In this document: in pieces, positions 1 to 7,717 of the stretch
Layout of the letters: every line of letters begins with the position of its first letter
How positions within the stretch are numbered: the stretch's first letter is position 1
DNA from: Bacillus solitudinis
GTDB taxonomy: Bacteria > Bacillota > Bacilli > Bacillales > Bacillaceae_D
DNA: 64,000 nt
Direction of reading: 5' to 3'
Assembly (NCBI RefSeq): GCF_002797395.1
Contig: NZ_KZ454943.1
Location: 611,325 to 675,324, forward strand
Notes under the pieces: generated by a model
Told to the model about the DNA's origin: nothing
What the model saw: the letters and a program-made list of their open reading frames with translations, nothing else
Databases searched by the model: none
Translations under genes and position numbers: made by a program

Positions 1-19
1 TACAAAAACAGTGAGAACG

Positions 20-59
20 AAAAAACTCACAAACATTGATGCAACATCATTTGTGAGTT
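20..59 (-). terminator. Terminator of the AraC-family gene
   Basis: Ten-base arms AACTCACAAA and TTTGTGAGTT enclose a loop, and a T-run follows when read on the minus strand. It lies directly downstream of the regulator gene that ends at 86. Confidence 0.7.
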
Positions 60-85
60 CTTATCTTTTATATTTTTCCGGCTAG

Positions 86-937
86 TCAAGGCGATGACTT
101 TTTAGCAGTAGCGTTCTTTTTAAAGCTATTAGGAGTTCTTCCCATATATTTTTTAAATTGCCTTGAAAAAATACAAGGGTCTTCGTATCCAACATGGCTA
201 GCAACACTTTTTACTGAATTACCTTCATTTAACAAACGTTCGGCATAATGAAATTTAGCATTTAGACGATACTGTATGGGAGATAAACCTACCATTTTTT
301 TAAATAATTTTCTGAGATTTTCATAGCTCATATTAAATGATGCAGCGACATCTTCAAGAGAGATCGCTTTATCATAGTCTAGGCATAATATCTGCTTTGC
401 TCCGGAGATTATGGTATTGACGTCCGTGTCAGGTATTTCACTATTTTCATTATGTAAGCATATGAGCAACTTTTGTGCATTAAAAAAGACTTCTGTAAGA
501 TCAGATTGATTATTTGAAGATTCTAGCTGAAATAATAAATCATTAAACCACTGTTCCAAATAAGGTTTTACATTTATTTCAAATACAGTTTTTTTAATAT
601 TTAATAGATTTAGGGAGGCAAGTGCATGAACAATATCCTTGTCCATACTAAGTTGAAATTCATACCATGGCTCAGAAGGTTCAATTAGAATGGTATATTT
701 ATTGCCTGGAAAGAGCTGACAAAATGAATTAGGGGAAAGAGAGTATTCTTTTCCTGTTTCATCAATCAAGCTACCGTACCCATGAATCAGTACAAAACAA
801 CTATAATGTTTGTTATGAATATTACGGAATGAAGGATCGTGATTCCTTTGTAAAAATCCGCATGATACGATACCGTTTTTTTTGATGTTGTCAACATATC
901 GGGTACAAGTAACTGATTTCACCTGAGAATTTAGCAC
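86..937 (-). CDS. AraC family transcriptional regulator
   Basis: DNA-binding regulator with an N-terminal cupin-like sensing half (about residues 20-150) and a C-terminal pair of helix-turn-helix motifs. The second HTH region shows the AraC signature (SVASHVGYEDPCIFSRQFKK, then GRTPNSFKK). The frame is open to an ATG at 961, but an AAAGGAG lies just inside it, 8 bases before a GTG at 937, so the GTG is preferred. Divergently transcribed from the adjacent two-component genes, which points to control of the same sugar locus; the effector is unknown. Such regulators usually sense sugars or sugar derivatives. Confidence 0.85.
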   Translation of the reverse strand: MLNSQVKSVTCTRYVDNIKKNGIVSCGFLQRNHDPSFRNIHNKHYSCFVLIHGYGSLIDETGKEYSLSPNSFCQLFPGNKYTILIEPSEPWYEFQLSMDKDIVHALASLNLLNIKKTVFEINVKPYLEQWFNDLLFQLESSNNQSDLTEVFFNAQKLLICLHNENSEIPDTDVNTIISGAKQILCLDYDKAISLEDVAASFNMSYENLRKLFKKMVGLSPIQYRLNAKFHYAERLLNEGNSVKSVASHVGYEDPCIFSRQFKKYMGRTPNSFKKNATAKKSSP

Positions 938-1163
938 AACAGTTTCTCCTTTCAGGTTCATTAAATCTTATTTAATTCCAAAAATATCAGAACAGAAGTA
1001 GTTCATGAACACGATAAAAATTAGGATTAAAAAATTTTTGTTGTTATTAAATATACCAAAAATAACATGAAGTAACATAGAAATATCATGTAACCCTCAA
1101 AAAGAAGGTGTTATGCTTTTACAAAGCACCACTGATTAGTTTCATATTTATAAGGAGTCTAGT

Positions 1164-1220
1164 GTGAAGAGGTTAGGAAAAAGTTTCACTTATTATATTA
1201 ATGAAAAGAGCGAGCTGTGA
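1164..1220 (+). CDS. Possible 18-codon leader peptide upstream of the sensor kinase
   Basis: A GTG-started frame of 18 codons plus TGA follows a good Shine-Dalgarno (AAGGAG at 1152-1157, 6-base spacing). It stops six bases before the ATG of the sensor kinase, whose own ribosome site is weak. The spacing suggests translational coupling, with ribosomes finishing this frame and reinitiating on the kinase. No homolog is recognised, and the frame may have no function as a peptide. Confidence 0.35.
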   Translation: MKRLGKSFTYYINEKSEL

Positions 1221-1226
1221 AAGTTT

Positions 1227-3038
1227 ATGAGTCGACATTATTTTAATTTAAGTTTAAAAACCAAGTTCATCATTCTTATCATGATGTTAACATCTTTAAT
1301 CTCCATTATTTTGGGGTATTATTCTTACTCTACCTCCAAATCTCTAATCGTTGATAAAGTAAGTCAATCAAATCTTGCTGTAATTAGAGTGATCGATAGT
1401 AACTTAACCACCATGCAGAAAGGAATATCAGACTGGATTACTGTCTTTGCAATGTCTTCTGTTGTACAAAAAAGTTTGCAAGACCCCAGAACTGAACCCA
1501 ATTATTTGGAGGCCACATTATATTCAGGTACAACAGCTTCAATGATGGACCAAATGCTTGTTACTGGGAACTTTGATTACTTAGCTCTTTACGGTAATAC
1601 GAATGAACCTCTCTATCAGGTTGCAAGAGATGGCAGCAGTGGCCCCAAGCATTTAAATGTAATAAAACAAAGCGGTATCTACCAAAAAACTTTACAATTA
1701 AACGGAAGCGCATACTGGTTTCCTTTAACGGAAAAAAACAATGTATTTATTGAATACAATCGTAATGAGAAACTTGGTATGAGTCGTATTATCAGAAGCA
1801 CGTTAAATGGTGAAAAAATAGGTTATATCATGGTTGGGGTCAATCACCAGACAATTAAGCAACATTATTTAAGAAATTTATATGACCAGAACCATGGGAT
1901 TGTAATTTTAGATCAGGAAGGAATCCCCTTTTTAAAGGCAGGAAGAGAATTTTACCATTCAAAGTTATTGCCATTATCAATTGTAGGAGATGTTTCTGAA
2001 CATACAGGGTCTTTGATTAACACTAGTAGCGATGAAGAACTTCTTCTAACTTATAGTAGAACCAAAAACGGATGGCTTATTATGTATGCCGTACCTCTTA
2101 ACCTATTAACTCAGGAATTAGATTCGATAAAGTCATTAGTAGTCATTATTATCATTACGTGTATATTGTTGAGCATTCCTATTAGTATGAGTTTTAGCAC
2201 GTTATTAACTGCTCCAATCAAGAAGCTACTTGTCTCTATGAGGCGATTCCAGAATGGGCACTTTGATGAACGTGTCGTAGTTAAATATAATGATGAAATT
2301 GGCCAACTTAGTTTAGGCTATAACACCATGGTTACTAACATCAAATCATTAGTTGATGAGGCTTATGTACTTCGTCTAAAAGAGAAAGAAGCAGAGCTTA
2401 AAGCATTACAGGCCCAAATTAATCCTCACTTTCTTTATAATATGCTTGATATGATCTATTGGGAAGCTGAGAGATCCGGTCAACCACAATTAGGTGACAT
2501 GGTCATTTCACTTTCAAGGCTTTTCAGGTTGAGCTTAAATCGTGGGAAAAGTTTTACCAGTTTAGGTAAGGAAAAAGAGTTCATCCATCTATACCTCTCT
2601 CTTCAACAAATGCGATTCAAGGATAGACTAACCTTCAACATAGATATTCCAGATGAACTCGAATCATATGTCATATTAAAATTATGTCTACAGCCTTTTG
2701 TTGAAAACGCTTTATATCATGGCATTGAAAGTAAACGGGAAGGTGGATTTATTCATGTTACTGTCCGATTAAAAGATCAATATCTTCATTTCGAAATACA
2801 GGATAATGGTGGAGGTATGAAGGAAGAAACCCTTATGGATATCACGAAAATTCAAAATGAGTCTGACGTATATACGTCTCACCAAACTGGTGGATATGCA
2901 ATACAAAATGTCATTCAGCGGTTACAGCATTATTACAAGAATGACTATGTGTTGAGTTATGACAGTGAACTTAAAAAAGGCACCCTTGTTAAACTCGTTA
3001 TTCCAGCGATCACTATCAAACAGGAGGAGATATCATGA
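1227..3038 (+). CDS. Sensor histidine kinase, YesM type
   Basis: Membrane sensor kinase of the LytS/YesM class. There is an N-terminal transmembrane helix (about 12-33), a long extracellular sensing region, a second helix (about 300-322), a HAMP linker, and a His_kinase domain with the H-box QINPHFLYN (His about 400). The ATPase part has VENALYHG and DNGGGM. Its stop overlaps the start of the response regulator by 4 bases, so the two form one operon and one phosphorelay. YesM/YesN pairs normally control neighbouring oligosaccharide ABC transporters, and a solute-binding protein gene lies 0.6 kb downstream of the pair. The signal is probably a plant or bacterial oligosaccharide, but this is inferred. 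Confidence 0.88.
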   Translation: MSRHYFNLSLKTKFIILIMMLTSLISIILGYYSYSTSKSLIVDKVSQSNLAVIRVIDSNLTTMQKGISDWITVFAMSSVVQKSLQDPRTEPNYLEATLYSGTTASMMDQMLVTGNFDYLALYGNTNEPLYQVARDGSSGPKHLNVIKQSGIYQKTLQLNGSAYWFPLTEKNNVFIEYNRNEKLGMSRIIRSTLNGEKIGYIMVGVNHQTIKQHYLRNLYDQNHGIVILDQEGIPFLKAGREFYHSKLLPLSIVGDVSEHTGSLINTSSDEELLLTYSRTKNGWLIMYAVPLNLLTQELDSIKSLVVIIIITCILLSIPISMSFSTLLTAPIKKLLVSMRRFQNGHFDERVVVKYNDEIGQLSLGYNTMVTNIKSLVDEAYVLRLKEKEAELKALQAQINPHFLYNMLDMIYWEAERSGQPQLGDMVISLSRLFRLSLNRGKSFTSLGKEKEFIHLYLSLQQMRFKDRLTFNIDIPDELESYVILKLCLQPFVENALYHGIESKREGGFIHVTVRLKDQYLHFEIQDNGGGMKEETLMDITKIQNESDVYTSHQTGGYAIQNVIQRLQHYYKNDYVLSYDSELKKGTLVKLVIPAITIKQEEIS

Positions 3039-4645
3039 TTAACTTAATGATTGTTGATGATGAAGAACATGTAAGATTAGGCATAAAGTCATTAATTAAA
3101 TGGGAAGCATACGATATCTGCATCATAGCCGAAGCTCGTGACGGTGCTGAGGCATTGGAACTACTTGAACACCATCATGTAGATATTCTTATGACAGATA
3201 TTCGTATGCCAGAAGTTAACGGTTTAGAGTTAATTAAGACTGTCAATAAACAATACTCCCATATTAAAACGATAATCATGAGTGGATTTAATGATTTTGA
3301 TTATGCTAAGAAAGCTTTGAAATTGGGCGTAAGTGATTATTTGTTAAAACCTAGTAGAACACAAGAGATTCTCGATATAGTTTTAAAATTAGTACATGAG
3401 ATCAAAGAAGAAAATAAACTGCATACCTCCATAACACACCTTAAAAATGGATTTCGAGAAAGTCTTCCTTTATTAAAAGAAAGAGCTCTATGCAGATTAG
3501 TTACAAGAGAGGATATCCCTTATGAAAAACTACTAAATAAAGTCAAGCTAGGCGGCCTTTCTTTTCCCAGTCCCTACTTTGGTCTCGTAATGATTCAAAT
3601 CGATAACTATTTAGTTCACCAAGAAGAGAATGGAACATACCACAGTGAATTATTAAAATCTGGCATCAAAAACATCAGTGAAGAAACGCTATCCGAAGCT
3701 TGGTATTGTGCTGTATTTGAAGACCAAGACGTCATTGTCCTCATCTTGAACAGTGATAAAAAAGAAGATGTTCCACAACTGTTACCTTTCATTGAGAAAT
3801 TAAAGAAAAACATTCAGCAATACTTGAGGCTAAGTATATCAGTTGGAATAAGCGGAATTGACAAGCCTCTTAATCAACTTAGAAATGCATATGCACGAGC
3901 TACTGAAGCATTAGATCAAACTTTTTTTATGGGAACAGGAAAGGTCATTAATTATGAGAAATACATTGCCAACAACTCAACCGAATCAATGTATCCTGTA
4001 GAAATAGAGAAACAAATAATCCACTCTATTTTAGCTGGAGATGAATGTAAAACCAAAGAAAATATCAGATTATTCCAACTTTCTCTAAATAAAGAAAGGA
4101 ATTTAAAGGATCAGATACTAAAGTACACTTTTAACTTATATTTCTCGCTTTATCATTTTTGCATTGAGAGAAACCTGGACATCAACGAAATCTTTAGGCA
4201 GGATTTTAAAGACATTAATCAAAAACTAGCCAAATCAAATTTAGAAAATATTTATAAGGAATTGTTAGGAACGGCCAGTCTCATTATCAAACAGCTTAAT
4301 GAAAAGAAGAATACGAATAAATTAATAAATTCCGTCTTAGATTATATTAGACAAAATTATGATAAAGATATTAGCCGAGAAACTGTAGCTAATAAAGTAT
4401 ATATATCCCCCGGATATTTAAGCTTAATATTTAAACAGCAATTAAACATGAGTTTCCTGGATTTTTTACATAAGACAAGGATTGAGAAAGCATGTCAACT
4501 TCTTAGTGATCCAGGCAAACGAGTAGCTGATATTGCTATACAAGTGGGATATAATGACGAAAAGTATTTCTTCCAAGTGTTTAAGAAATATATGGGGATG
4601 ACCCCTAAACAATTTAGAAATACGACCACAAGCCAAATCATATAG
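3035..4645 (+). CDS. Response regulator with AraC-type output, YesN type
   Basis: Phosphorylated partner of the upstream kinase. The receiver domain spans about residues 1-125 with acidic residues D8, D9 and phospho-acceptor D55 (ILMTDIRMPE) and conserved Lys in LLKPS. A long linker follows, then a C-terminal AraC HTH pair (about 430-533, including VADIAIQVGYNDEKYFFQVF and GMTPKQFR). At 536 residues it is a typical YesN. It probably activates the nearby solute-binding protein gene and formerly other sugar-use genes. No plus-strand terminator of good quality follows; the hairpin at 4729-4749 reads better on the minus strand. Confidence 0.88.
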   Translation: MINLMIVDDEEHVRLGIKSLIKWEAYDICIIAEARDGAEALELLEHHHVDILMTDIRMPEVNGLELIKTVNKQYSHIKTIIMSGFNDFDYAKKALKLGVSDYLLKPSRTQEILDIVLKLVHEIKEENKLHTSITHLKNGFRESLPLLKERALCRLVTREDIPYEKLLNKVKLGGLSFPSPYFGLVMIQIDNYLVHQEENGTYHSELLKSGIKNISEETLSEAWYCAVFEDQDVIVLILNSDKKEDVPQLLPFIEKLKKNIQQYLRLSISVGISGIDKPLNQLRNAYARATEALDQTFFMGTGKVINYEKYIANNSTESMYPVEIEKQIIHSILAGDECKTKENIRLFQLSLNKERNLKDQILKYTFNLYFSLYHFCIERNLDINEIFRQDFKDINQKLAKSNLENIYKELLGTASLIIKQLNEKKNTNKLINSVLDYIRQNYDKDISRETVANKVYISPGYLSLIFKQQLNMSFLDFLHKTRIEKACQLLSDPGKRVADIAIQVGYNDEKYFFQVFKKYMGMTPKQFRNTTTSQII

Positions 4646-4723
4646 AATTGAAAAAACGAAAGCGCCTTGGTCAATTACGAAAGAACCAAGAAAACTTCTT
4701 TATATTTAACTATAATTTTCAAA

Positions 4724-4755
4724 AGAATGCCGTCCCTTTCTGGGACGGCGTTTGA
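4724..4755 (-). terminator. Hairpin following the beta-galactosidase remnant
   Basis: Eight-base GC-rich arms GCCGTCCC and GGGACGGC with a 5-base loop. A short T-rich stretch follows on the minus strand. It fits the end of the degraded gene at 4760-5031 and could also act on the response regulator transcript. Confidence 0.6.
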
Positions 4756-4759
4756 TCTA

Positions 4760-5031
4760 TTATCTATTAACGCTCCACATAATGGCAACTCCCCAACGCT
4801 CTAGTTCAACTTCTTGACCGCTTACGACTCTCCTGTTCTCTAACAATTCCTGCCCATTTGAGTGTGCCCCCCCACATCGAATGGATCATTCTTCAAAGTT
4901 AGATTTTCTGGCTCAACAAATTGACTGTACTGCACGCCACAAACCTCGCTTATTATCCCAGGTTGTATATCAGTTCTCACTTGAGAGTTCGTTTTAAGCC
5001 ACGCCACATCATCAAGAAGTCCCTTTGTCAT
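4760..5031 (-). pseudogene. Remnant of a GH42-type beta-galactosidase (3' fragments)
   Basis: Two minus-strand fragments in different frames. The first (5031 to about 4870) includes QPGIISEVCGVQYSQF and PENLTLKND, like the middle domain of family 42 beta-galactosidases. The second, in another frame, reads NGQELLENRRVVSG, then VELERWGVAIMW, ending at a TAA at 4760; this resembles the C-terminal beta-domain of the same family. The frames meet at a run of seven C (4867-4873 on the plus strand). The interval usually separating these parts, about 100 residues or more, is missing, so an internal deletion as well as a frameshift is likely. No catalytic domain remains. Confidence 0.6.
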
Positions 5032-5231
5032 TTTCCTCTCTCCTTCAATTGTTTGAGTACCAATAAATCGTTATTTTAGCTTTCGTTCTTGGTTTAAACA
5101 ATGAGTTAAGCCTATCATTCGATAATTCTAAACCATATTCAACTTTTCTCTACTGACTTACAATCGTATCATTTGGTATTCTTCTATTATGGATCAGCAG
5201 TGGTTCAATATATAACAGGGGGGATTTAGTA

Positions 5232-6578
5232 ATGACTAAACAGATTAAATGGAAACGCTTAACTATTTTTATGACTTTAATTTTTGCAACAATATTGGTG
5301 TTAACTGCGTGCGGTAATGACCCTAGCAATACCAATTCAACCTCTGACATGGAAACGACAAATGAAGGAAACAGTGAAGTTACACTTCGTTTGTTCTCAA
5401 ACCTGCCTGACCGAACTTCAGGCCAAGGCCGTGCCGAGCAGATTGTCATCGACAATTTCATGAAAGAAAATCCAAATATTAAAATTGAAGTGGAATCACT
5501 TGCAGAAGAGCCATTCAAAAATAAATTAAAAGCCTACATGGCTTCCAACGAACCTATTGATGTTACGATGGTTCACGGTGGTGCTGAACTAGCAACACTA
5601 GTAAAAGCAGGTTATGTTAAAGAAATAAATCCAACAGAATATGAAGGTGAAACTTATAACTTCCTTCCTGGAGTTTTCAAGTCATTTACATTTGACGATA
5701 AACTATACGGATTACCACGAAACAGTGACTATGAAGTAATCTACTATAATAAAAAACTTTTTGAAGACAATGGCGTGAAGGTGCCAACAACATTTGATGA
5801 ACTGCTTGAAGCGACTAAATCTTTCCGTGAAAAGAACATCATCCCGATGTCCATTAACGGAAAAGACCTATGGAGTTTCAGTGGTTTGTATCAATTCATT
5901 GTTCAGCGTTACAGTGGTGACCAGAGCCTCATTCTTGATGCAGTCTCAAATGATATTAAATTTACAGACGATGAGAGTTTCCTAAAAGCAGCCGAATACA
6001 TGGTTGAACTACGTGAAGAAGGTCTCTTCCAAGATGGATTCATGACTGCAGACTATGGTGCATCACAAAACCTATTCACACAAGGAAGAGCTGCAATGTG
6101 GTTCATGGGATCATGGGAAGCTGGGATGGCAACAAATGAAAGCTTACCTGAAGAATTCCGTAACAACCTAGCAGTAGTTGAATTCCCAGTTGCTAAAGAT
6201 GGAAATGCTCAAATTACTGATCTTCTTGCTTGGAATGGTGGCGGTTATTCACTTGTAAATAGCTCTAAACACCCCGAAGAAGCAAAGAAATTTTTCGATT
6301 ATCTTTTCCAAGCTGACCAATGGCCTAAAGTTGCATGGGATACAGGTGCAGCAGTTCCAGCCCAAAAGTATGAGTTAACAGGTGCTGAAACTGATGTACA
6401 AAAGAAATTAACCGAAATTCTTGTGAATGCTACCTCAACAGCTGGAGCTTTTGCTATTGATCATGGCACGCCTAAATTTAAAGACGATGCACAAAATATT
6501 TTCGGTAAATTCTTTAGTTCTAAAATGACAGCCGAAGAGCTTCTTGAGGAATTACAAACAGCGGCAGAAAATCAGTAA
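5232..6578 (+). CDS. Extracellular sugar-binding lipoprotein of an ABC transporter
   Basis: Solute-binding protein, bacterial extracellular family 1. It has a lipoprotein signal peptide with lipobox LTAC (Cys27), a serine/asparagine-rich linker, then the two-lobed binding fold of usual length (448 residues). Segments such as DVTMVHGGAELATLV, LYGLPRNSDYEVIYYN and WNGGGYSLVNSSKHPEEAKK are typical. The start follows GGGGGGAT and an ATG. It should capture an oligosaccharide outside the membrane for import. No permease or ATPase gene is present on either side, so it depends on components elsewhere or is an orphan. A strong terminator closes it at 6691-6727. Confidence 0.88.
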   Translation: MTKQIKWKRLTIFMTLIFATILVLTACGNDPSNTNSTSDMETTNEGNSEVTLRLFSNLPDRTSGQGRAEQIVIDNFMKENPNIKIEVESLAEEPFKNKLKAYMASNEPIDVTMVHGGAELATLVKAGYVKEINPTEYEGETYNFLPGVFKSFTFDDKLYGLPRNSDYEVIYYNKKLFEDNGVKVPTTFDELLEATKSFREKNIIPMSINGKDLWSFSGLYQFIVQRYSGDQSLILDAVSNDIKFTDDESFLKAAEYMVELREEGLFQDGFMTADYGASQNLFTQGRAAMWFMGSWEAGMATNESLPEEFRNNLAVVEFPVAKDGNAQITDLLAWNGGGYSLVNSSKHPEEAKKFFDYLFQADQWPKVAWDTGAAVPAQKYELTGAETDVQKKLTEILVNATSTAGAFAIDHGTPKFKDDAQNIFGKFFSSKMTAEELLEELQTAAENQ

Positions 6579-6690
6579 TAACATCTTTTAGGGACTCGCT
6601 TGATCATCTAAAAGATTACAACTTCGCTCATCTCTTAGAATCTATTTGTGAATAGCTTAAAGATCCATATCAAGTGATATAACATTGAAC

Positions 6691-6727
6691 CCTCGGTTAC
6701 TCCAATAAGAGTGACCGAGGTTTTTTT
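6691..6727 (+). terminator. Rho-independent terminator of the binding-protein gene
   Basis: Twelve-base arms CCTCGGTTACTC and GAGTGACCGAGG with a 6-base loop, followed by seven T. Confidence 0.92.
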
Positions 6728-6870
6728 GAATACTTAAATGGAAGCAAAGACTCATAGAGCAGGCTTTTTATTTTGCACTGAAAAGCTATAAGGATTACCT
6801 TCTACAACAAAAACAACAGAAAAACAGAAAGACAAATTAGTATCAAATCACACTTAATTCTCTTCCCTCA
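6728..6870. other. Intergenic stretch without recognised features
   Basis: AT-rich sequence between the binding-protein terminator and the tRNA-Val terminator. I see no coding frame, hairpin or promoter here that I can support. Confidence 0.5.
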
Positions 6871-6908
6871 AATAAAAAGAAACACCCTCCCATACATAGG
6901 AAAGGTGC
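6871..6908 (-). terminator. Terminator of tRNA-Val
   Basis: On the minus strand CACCTTTCC pairs with GGGAGGGTG across a 7-base loop, with two G-U pairs, and is followed by TTTCTTTTTATTT. Confidence 0.7.
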
Positions 6909-6931
6909 GTCATGACTAGCTTTTTAGGAAA

Positions 6932-7004
6932 TGACCCGTACTGGGTTCGAACCAGTGACCTCCACCCTGTCAAGGTGGCGCTCTCCCAGCTGAGCTAACG
7001 GATC
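6932..7004 (-). tRNA. tRNA-Val (anticodon GAC)
   Basis: Complete 73-nt cloverleaf. The acceptor GATCCGT pairs with ACGGGTC, the anticodon stem CCACC/GGTGG holds the loop TTGACAG with anticodon GAC, and the T-arm carries GTTCGAACC. The CCA end is not encoded. A consensus promoter precedes it and a hairpin terminator follows, so it is a single-gene transcription unit. Confidence 0.95.
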
Positions 7005-7035
7005 AGGAAATGATATTGTCTTCGCGACATTTATA

Positions 7036-7064
7036 AATATAACTTAAAGCATTTACAATGTCAA
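7036..7064 (-). promoter_or_regulatory. Sigma-A promoter of tRNA-Val
   Basis: Minus-strand TTGACA (7059-7064) and TATATT (7036-7041) are separated by exactly 17 bases, placing the start a short distance before the tRNA 5' end. Confidence 0.85.
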
Positions 7065-7129
7065 CATATTATTGGCTTCTTTTATGAGTTTCATATTAAC
7101 TTAGGTCCCTCTCTCCACCTCGTTCTATC

Positions 7130-7157
7130 TTGCAAATTTAAATTTTTAGATTATAAT
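7130..7157 (+). promoter_or_regulatory. Likely sigma-A promoter of the HPr-like gene
   Basis: TTGCAA (7130-7135) and TATAAT (7152-7157) with a 16-base spacer, 25 bases before the ATG at 7183. Confidence 0.65.
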
Positions 7158-7182
7158 TATTACCATAGAGGGGGTAGGTTTA

Positions 7183-7413
7183 ATGGTGATTCATTTTGAA
7201 TTAAAAGATAATGATGAAGTATTGAAACTGAATAAAATAGCGACAAGTTATACGTTCGACATTTGGGTGCATAGTGATAATCAAATGTTCGATGCAAAAA
7301 CGTTACTTGCCTTATATACACTCCCATTCAACACAGAACTGAGAATGGTCGTTGAAGAAGGCGTCGAATCCAAATCGTTACAGAAAGAAATGGAATACTT
7401 CAAAAAAAATTAA
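7183..7413 (+). CDS. Small HPr-like domain protein
   Basis: A 76-residue protein with the proportions of the PTS phosphocarrier HPr. The middle segment (FDAKTLLALYTLP) lines up with the HPr regulatory-serine loop (usually VNLKSIMGVMSLG) and has Thr at the serine position. The N-terminal GIHARP motif with the phosphorylated histidine is absent, so it should not carry phosphate in the normal PTS way. Single-gene unit with a promoter and a strong ribosome site (GAGGGGGTAGG). Function unknown; the HPr-fold call rests on pattern similarity only. Confidence 0.65.
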   Translation: MVIHFELKDNDEVLKLNKIATSYTFDIWVHSDNQMFDAKTLLALYTLPFNTELRMVVEEGVESKSLQKEMEYFKKN

Positions 7414-7481
7414 CTATGTCAATTTTAAGGGGTAGTCTTTAAAAGCATAAAAAGATATAGCAATGATTCCGTTCGCTACTC

Positions 7482-7517
7482 GCCTTATGATGAGAAAATA
7501 CTCATCGTAAGGCTTTT
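7482..7517 (+). terminator. Terminator of the HPr-like gene
   Basis: GCCTTATGATGAG pairs with CTCATCGTAAGGC around a 6-base loop, then TTTT. Confidence 0.75.
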
Positions 7518-7546
7518 AAAAAATGTAACGACTCTCCACATTGCCT

Positions 7547-7594
7547 AGGGTATGTCATAAGGTTAAAAACCGACCTTATGACATACCCCTTTTC
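7547..7594. repeat. Long perfect hairpin between convergent genes
   Basis: Sixteen-base perfect arms (7548-7563 and 7574-7589, beginning GGGTATGTCATAAGGT) around a 10-base loop, then TTTT on the plus strand. It probably ends transcription from one or both sides. It belongs to the group of related long intergenic hairpins in this window. Confidence 0.7.
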
Positions 7595-7717
7595 ATTCAA
7601 GTAGCTAGAAGTAAGGAGATGAATCATTATTAGGTAAAGTCTTTACATATGTTCTTCTTTGAAGCCCTCATGTCTACACTTAAATCACTTAATCAATTTA
7701 TACGTTGGATTAGCCTA

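Noticed and set aside
5150-5518. Minus-strand frame over the start of the binding-protein gene
   Set aside because: Reverse shadow of the signal peptide region of the lipoprotein gene.
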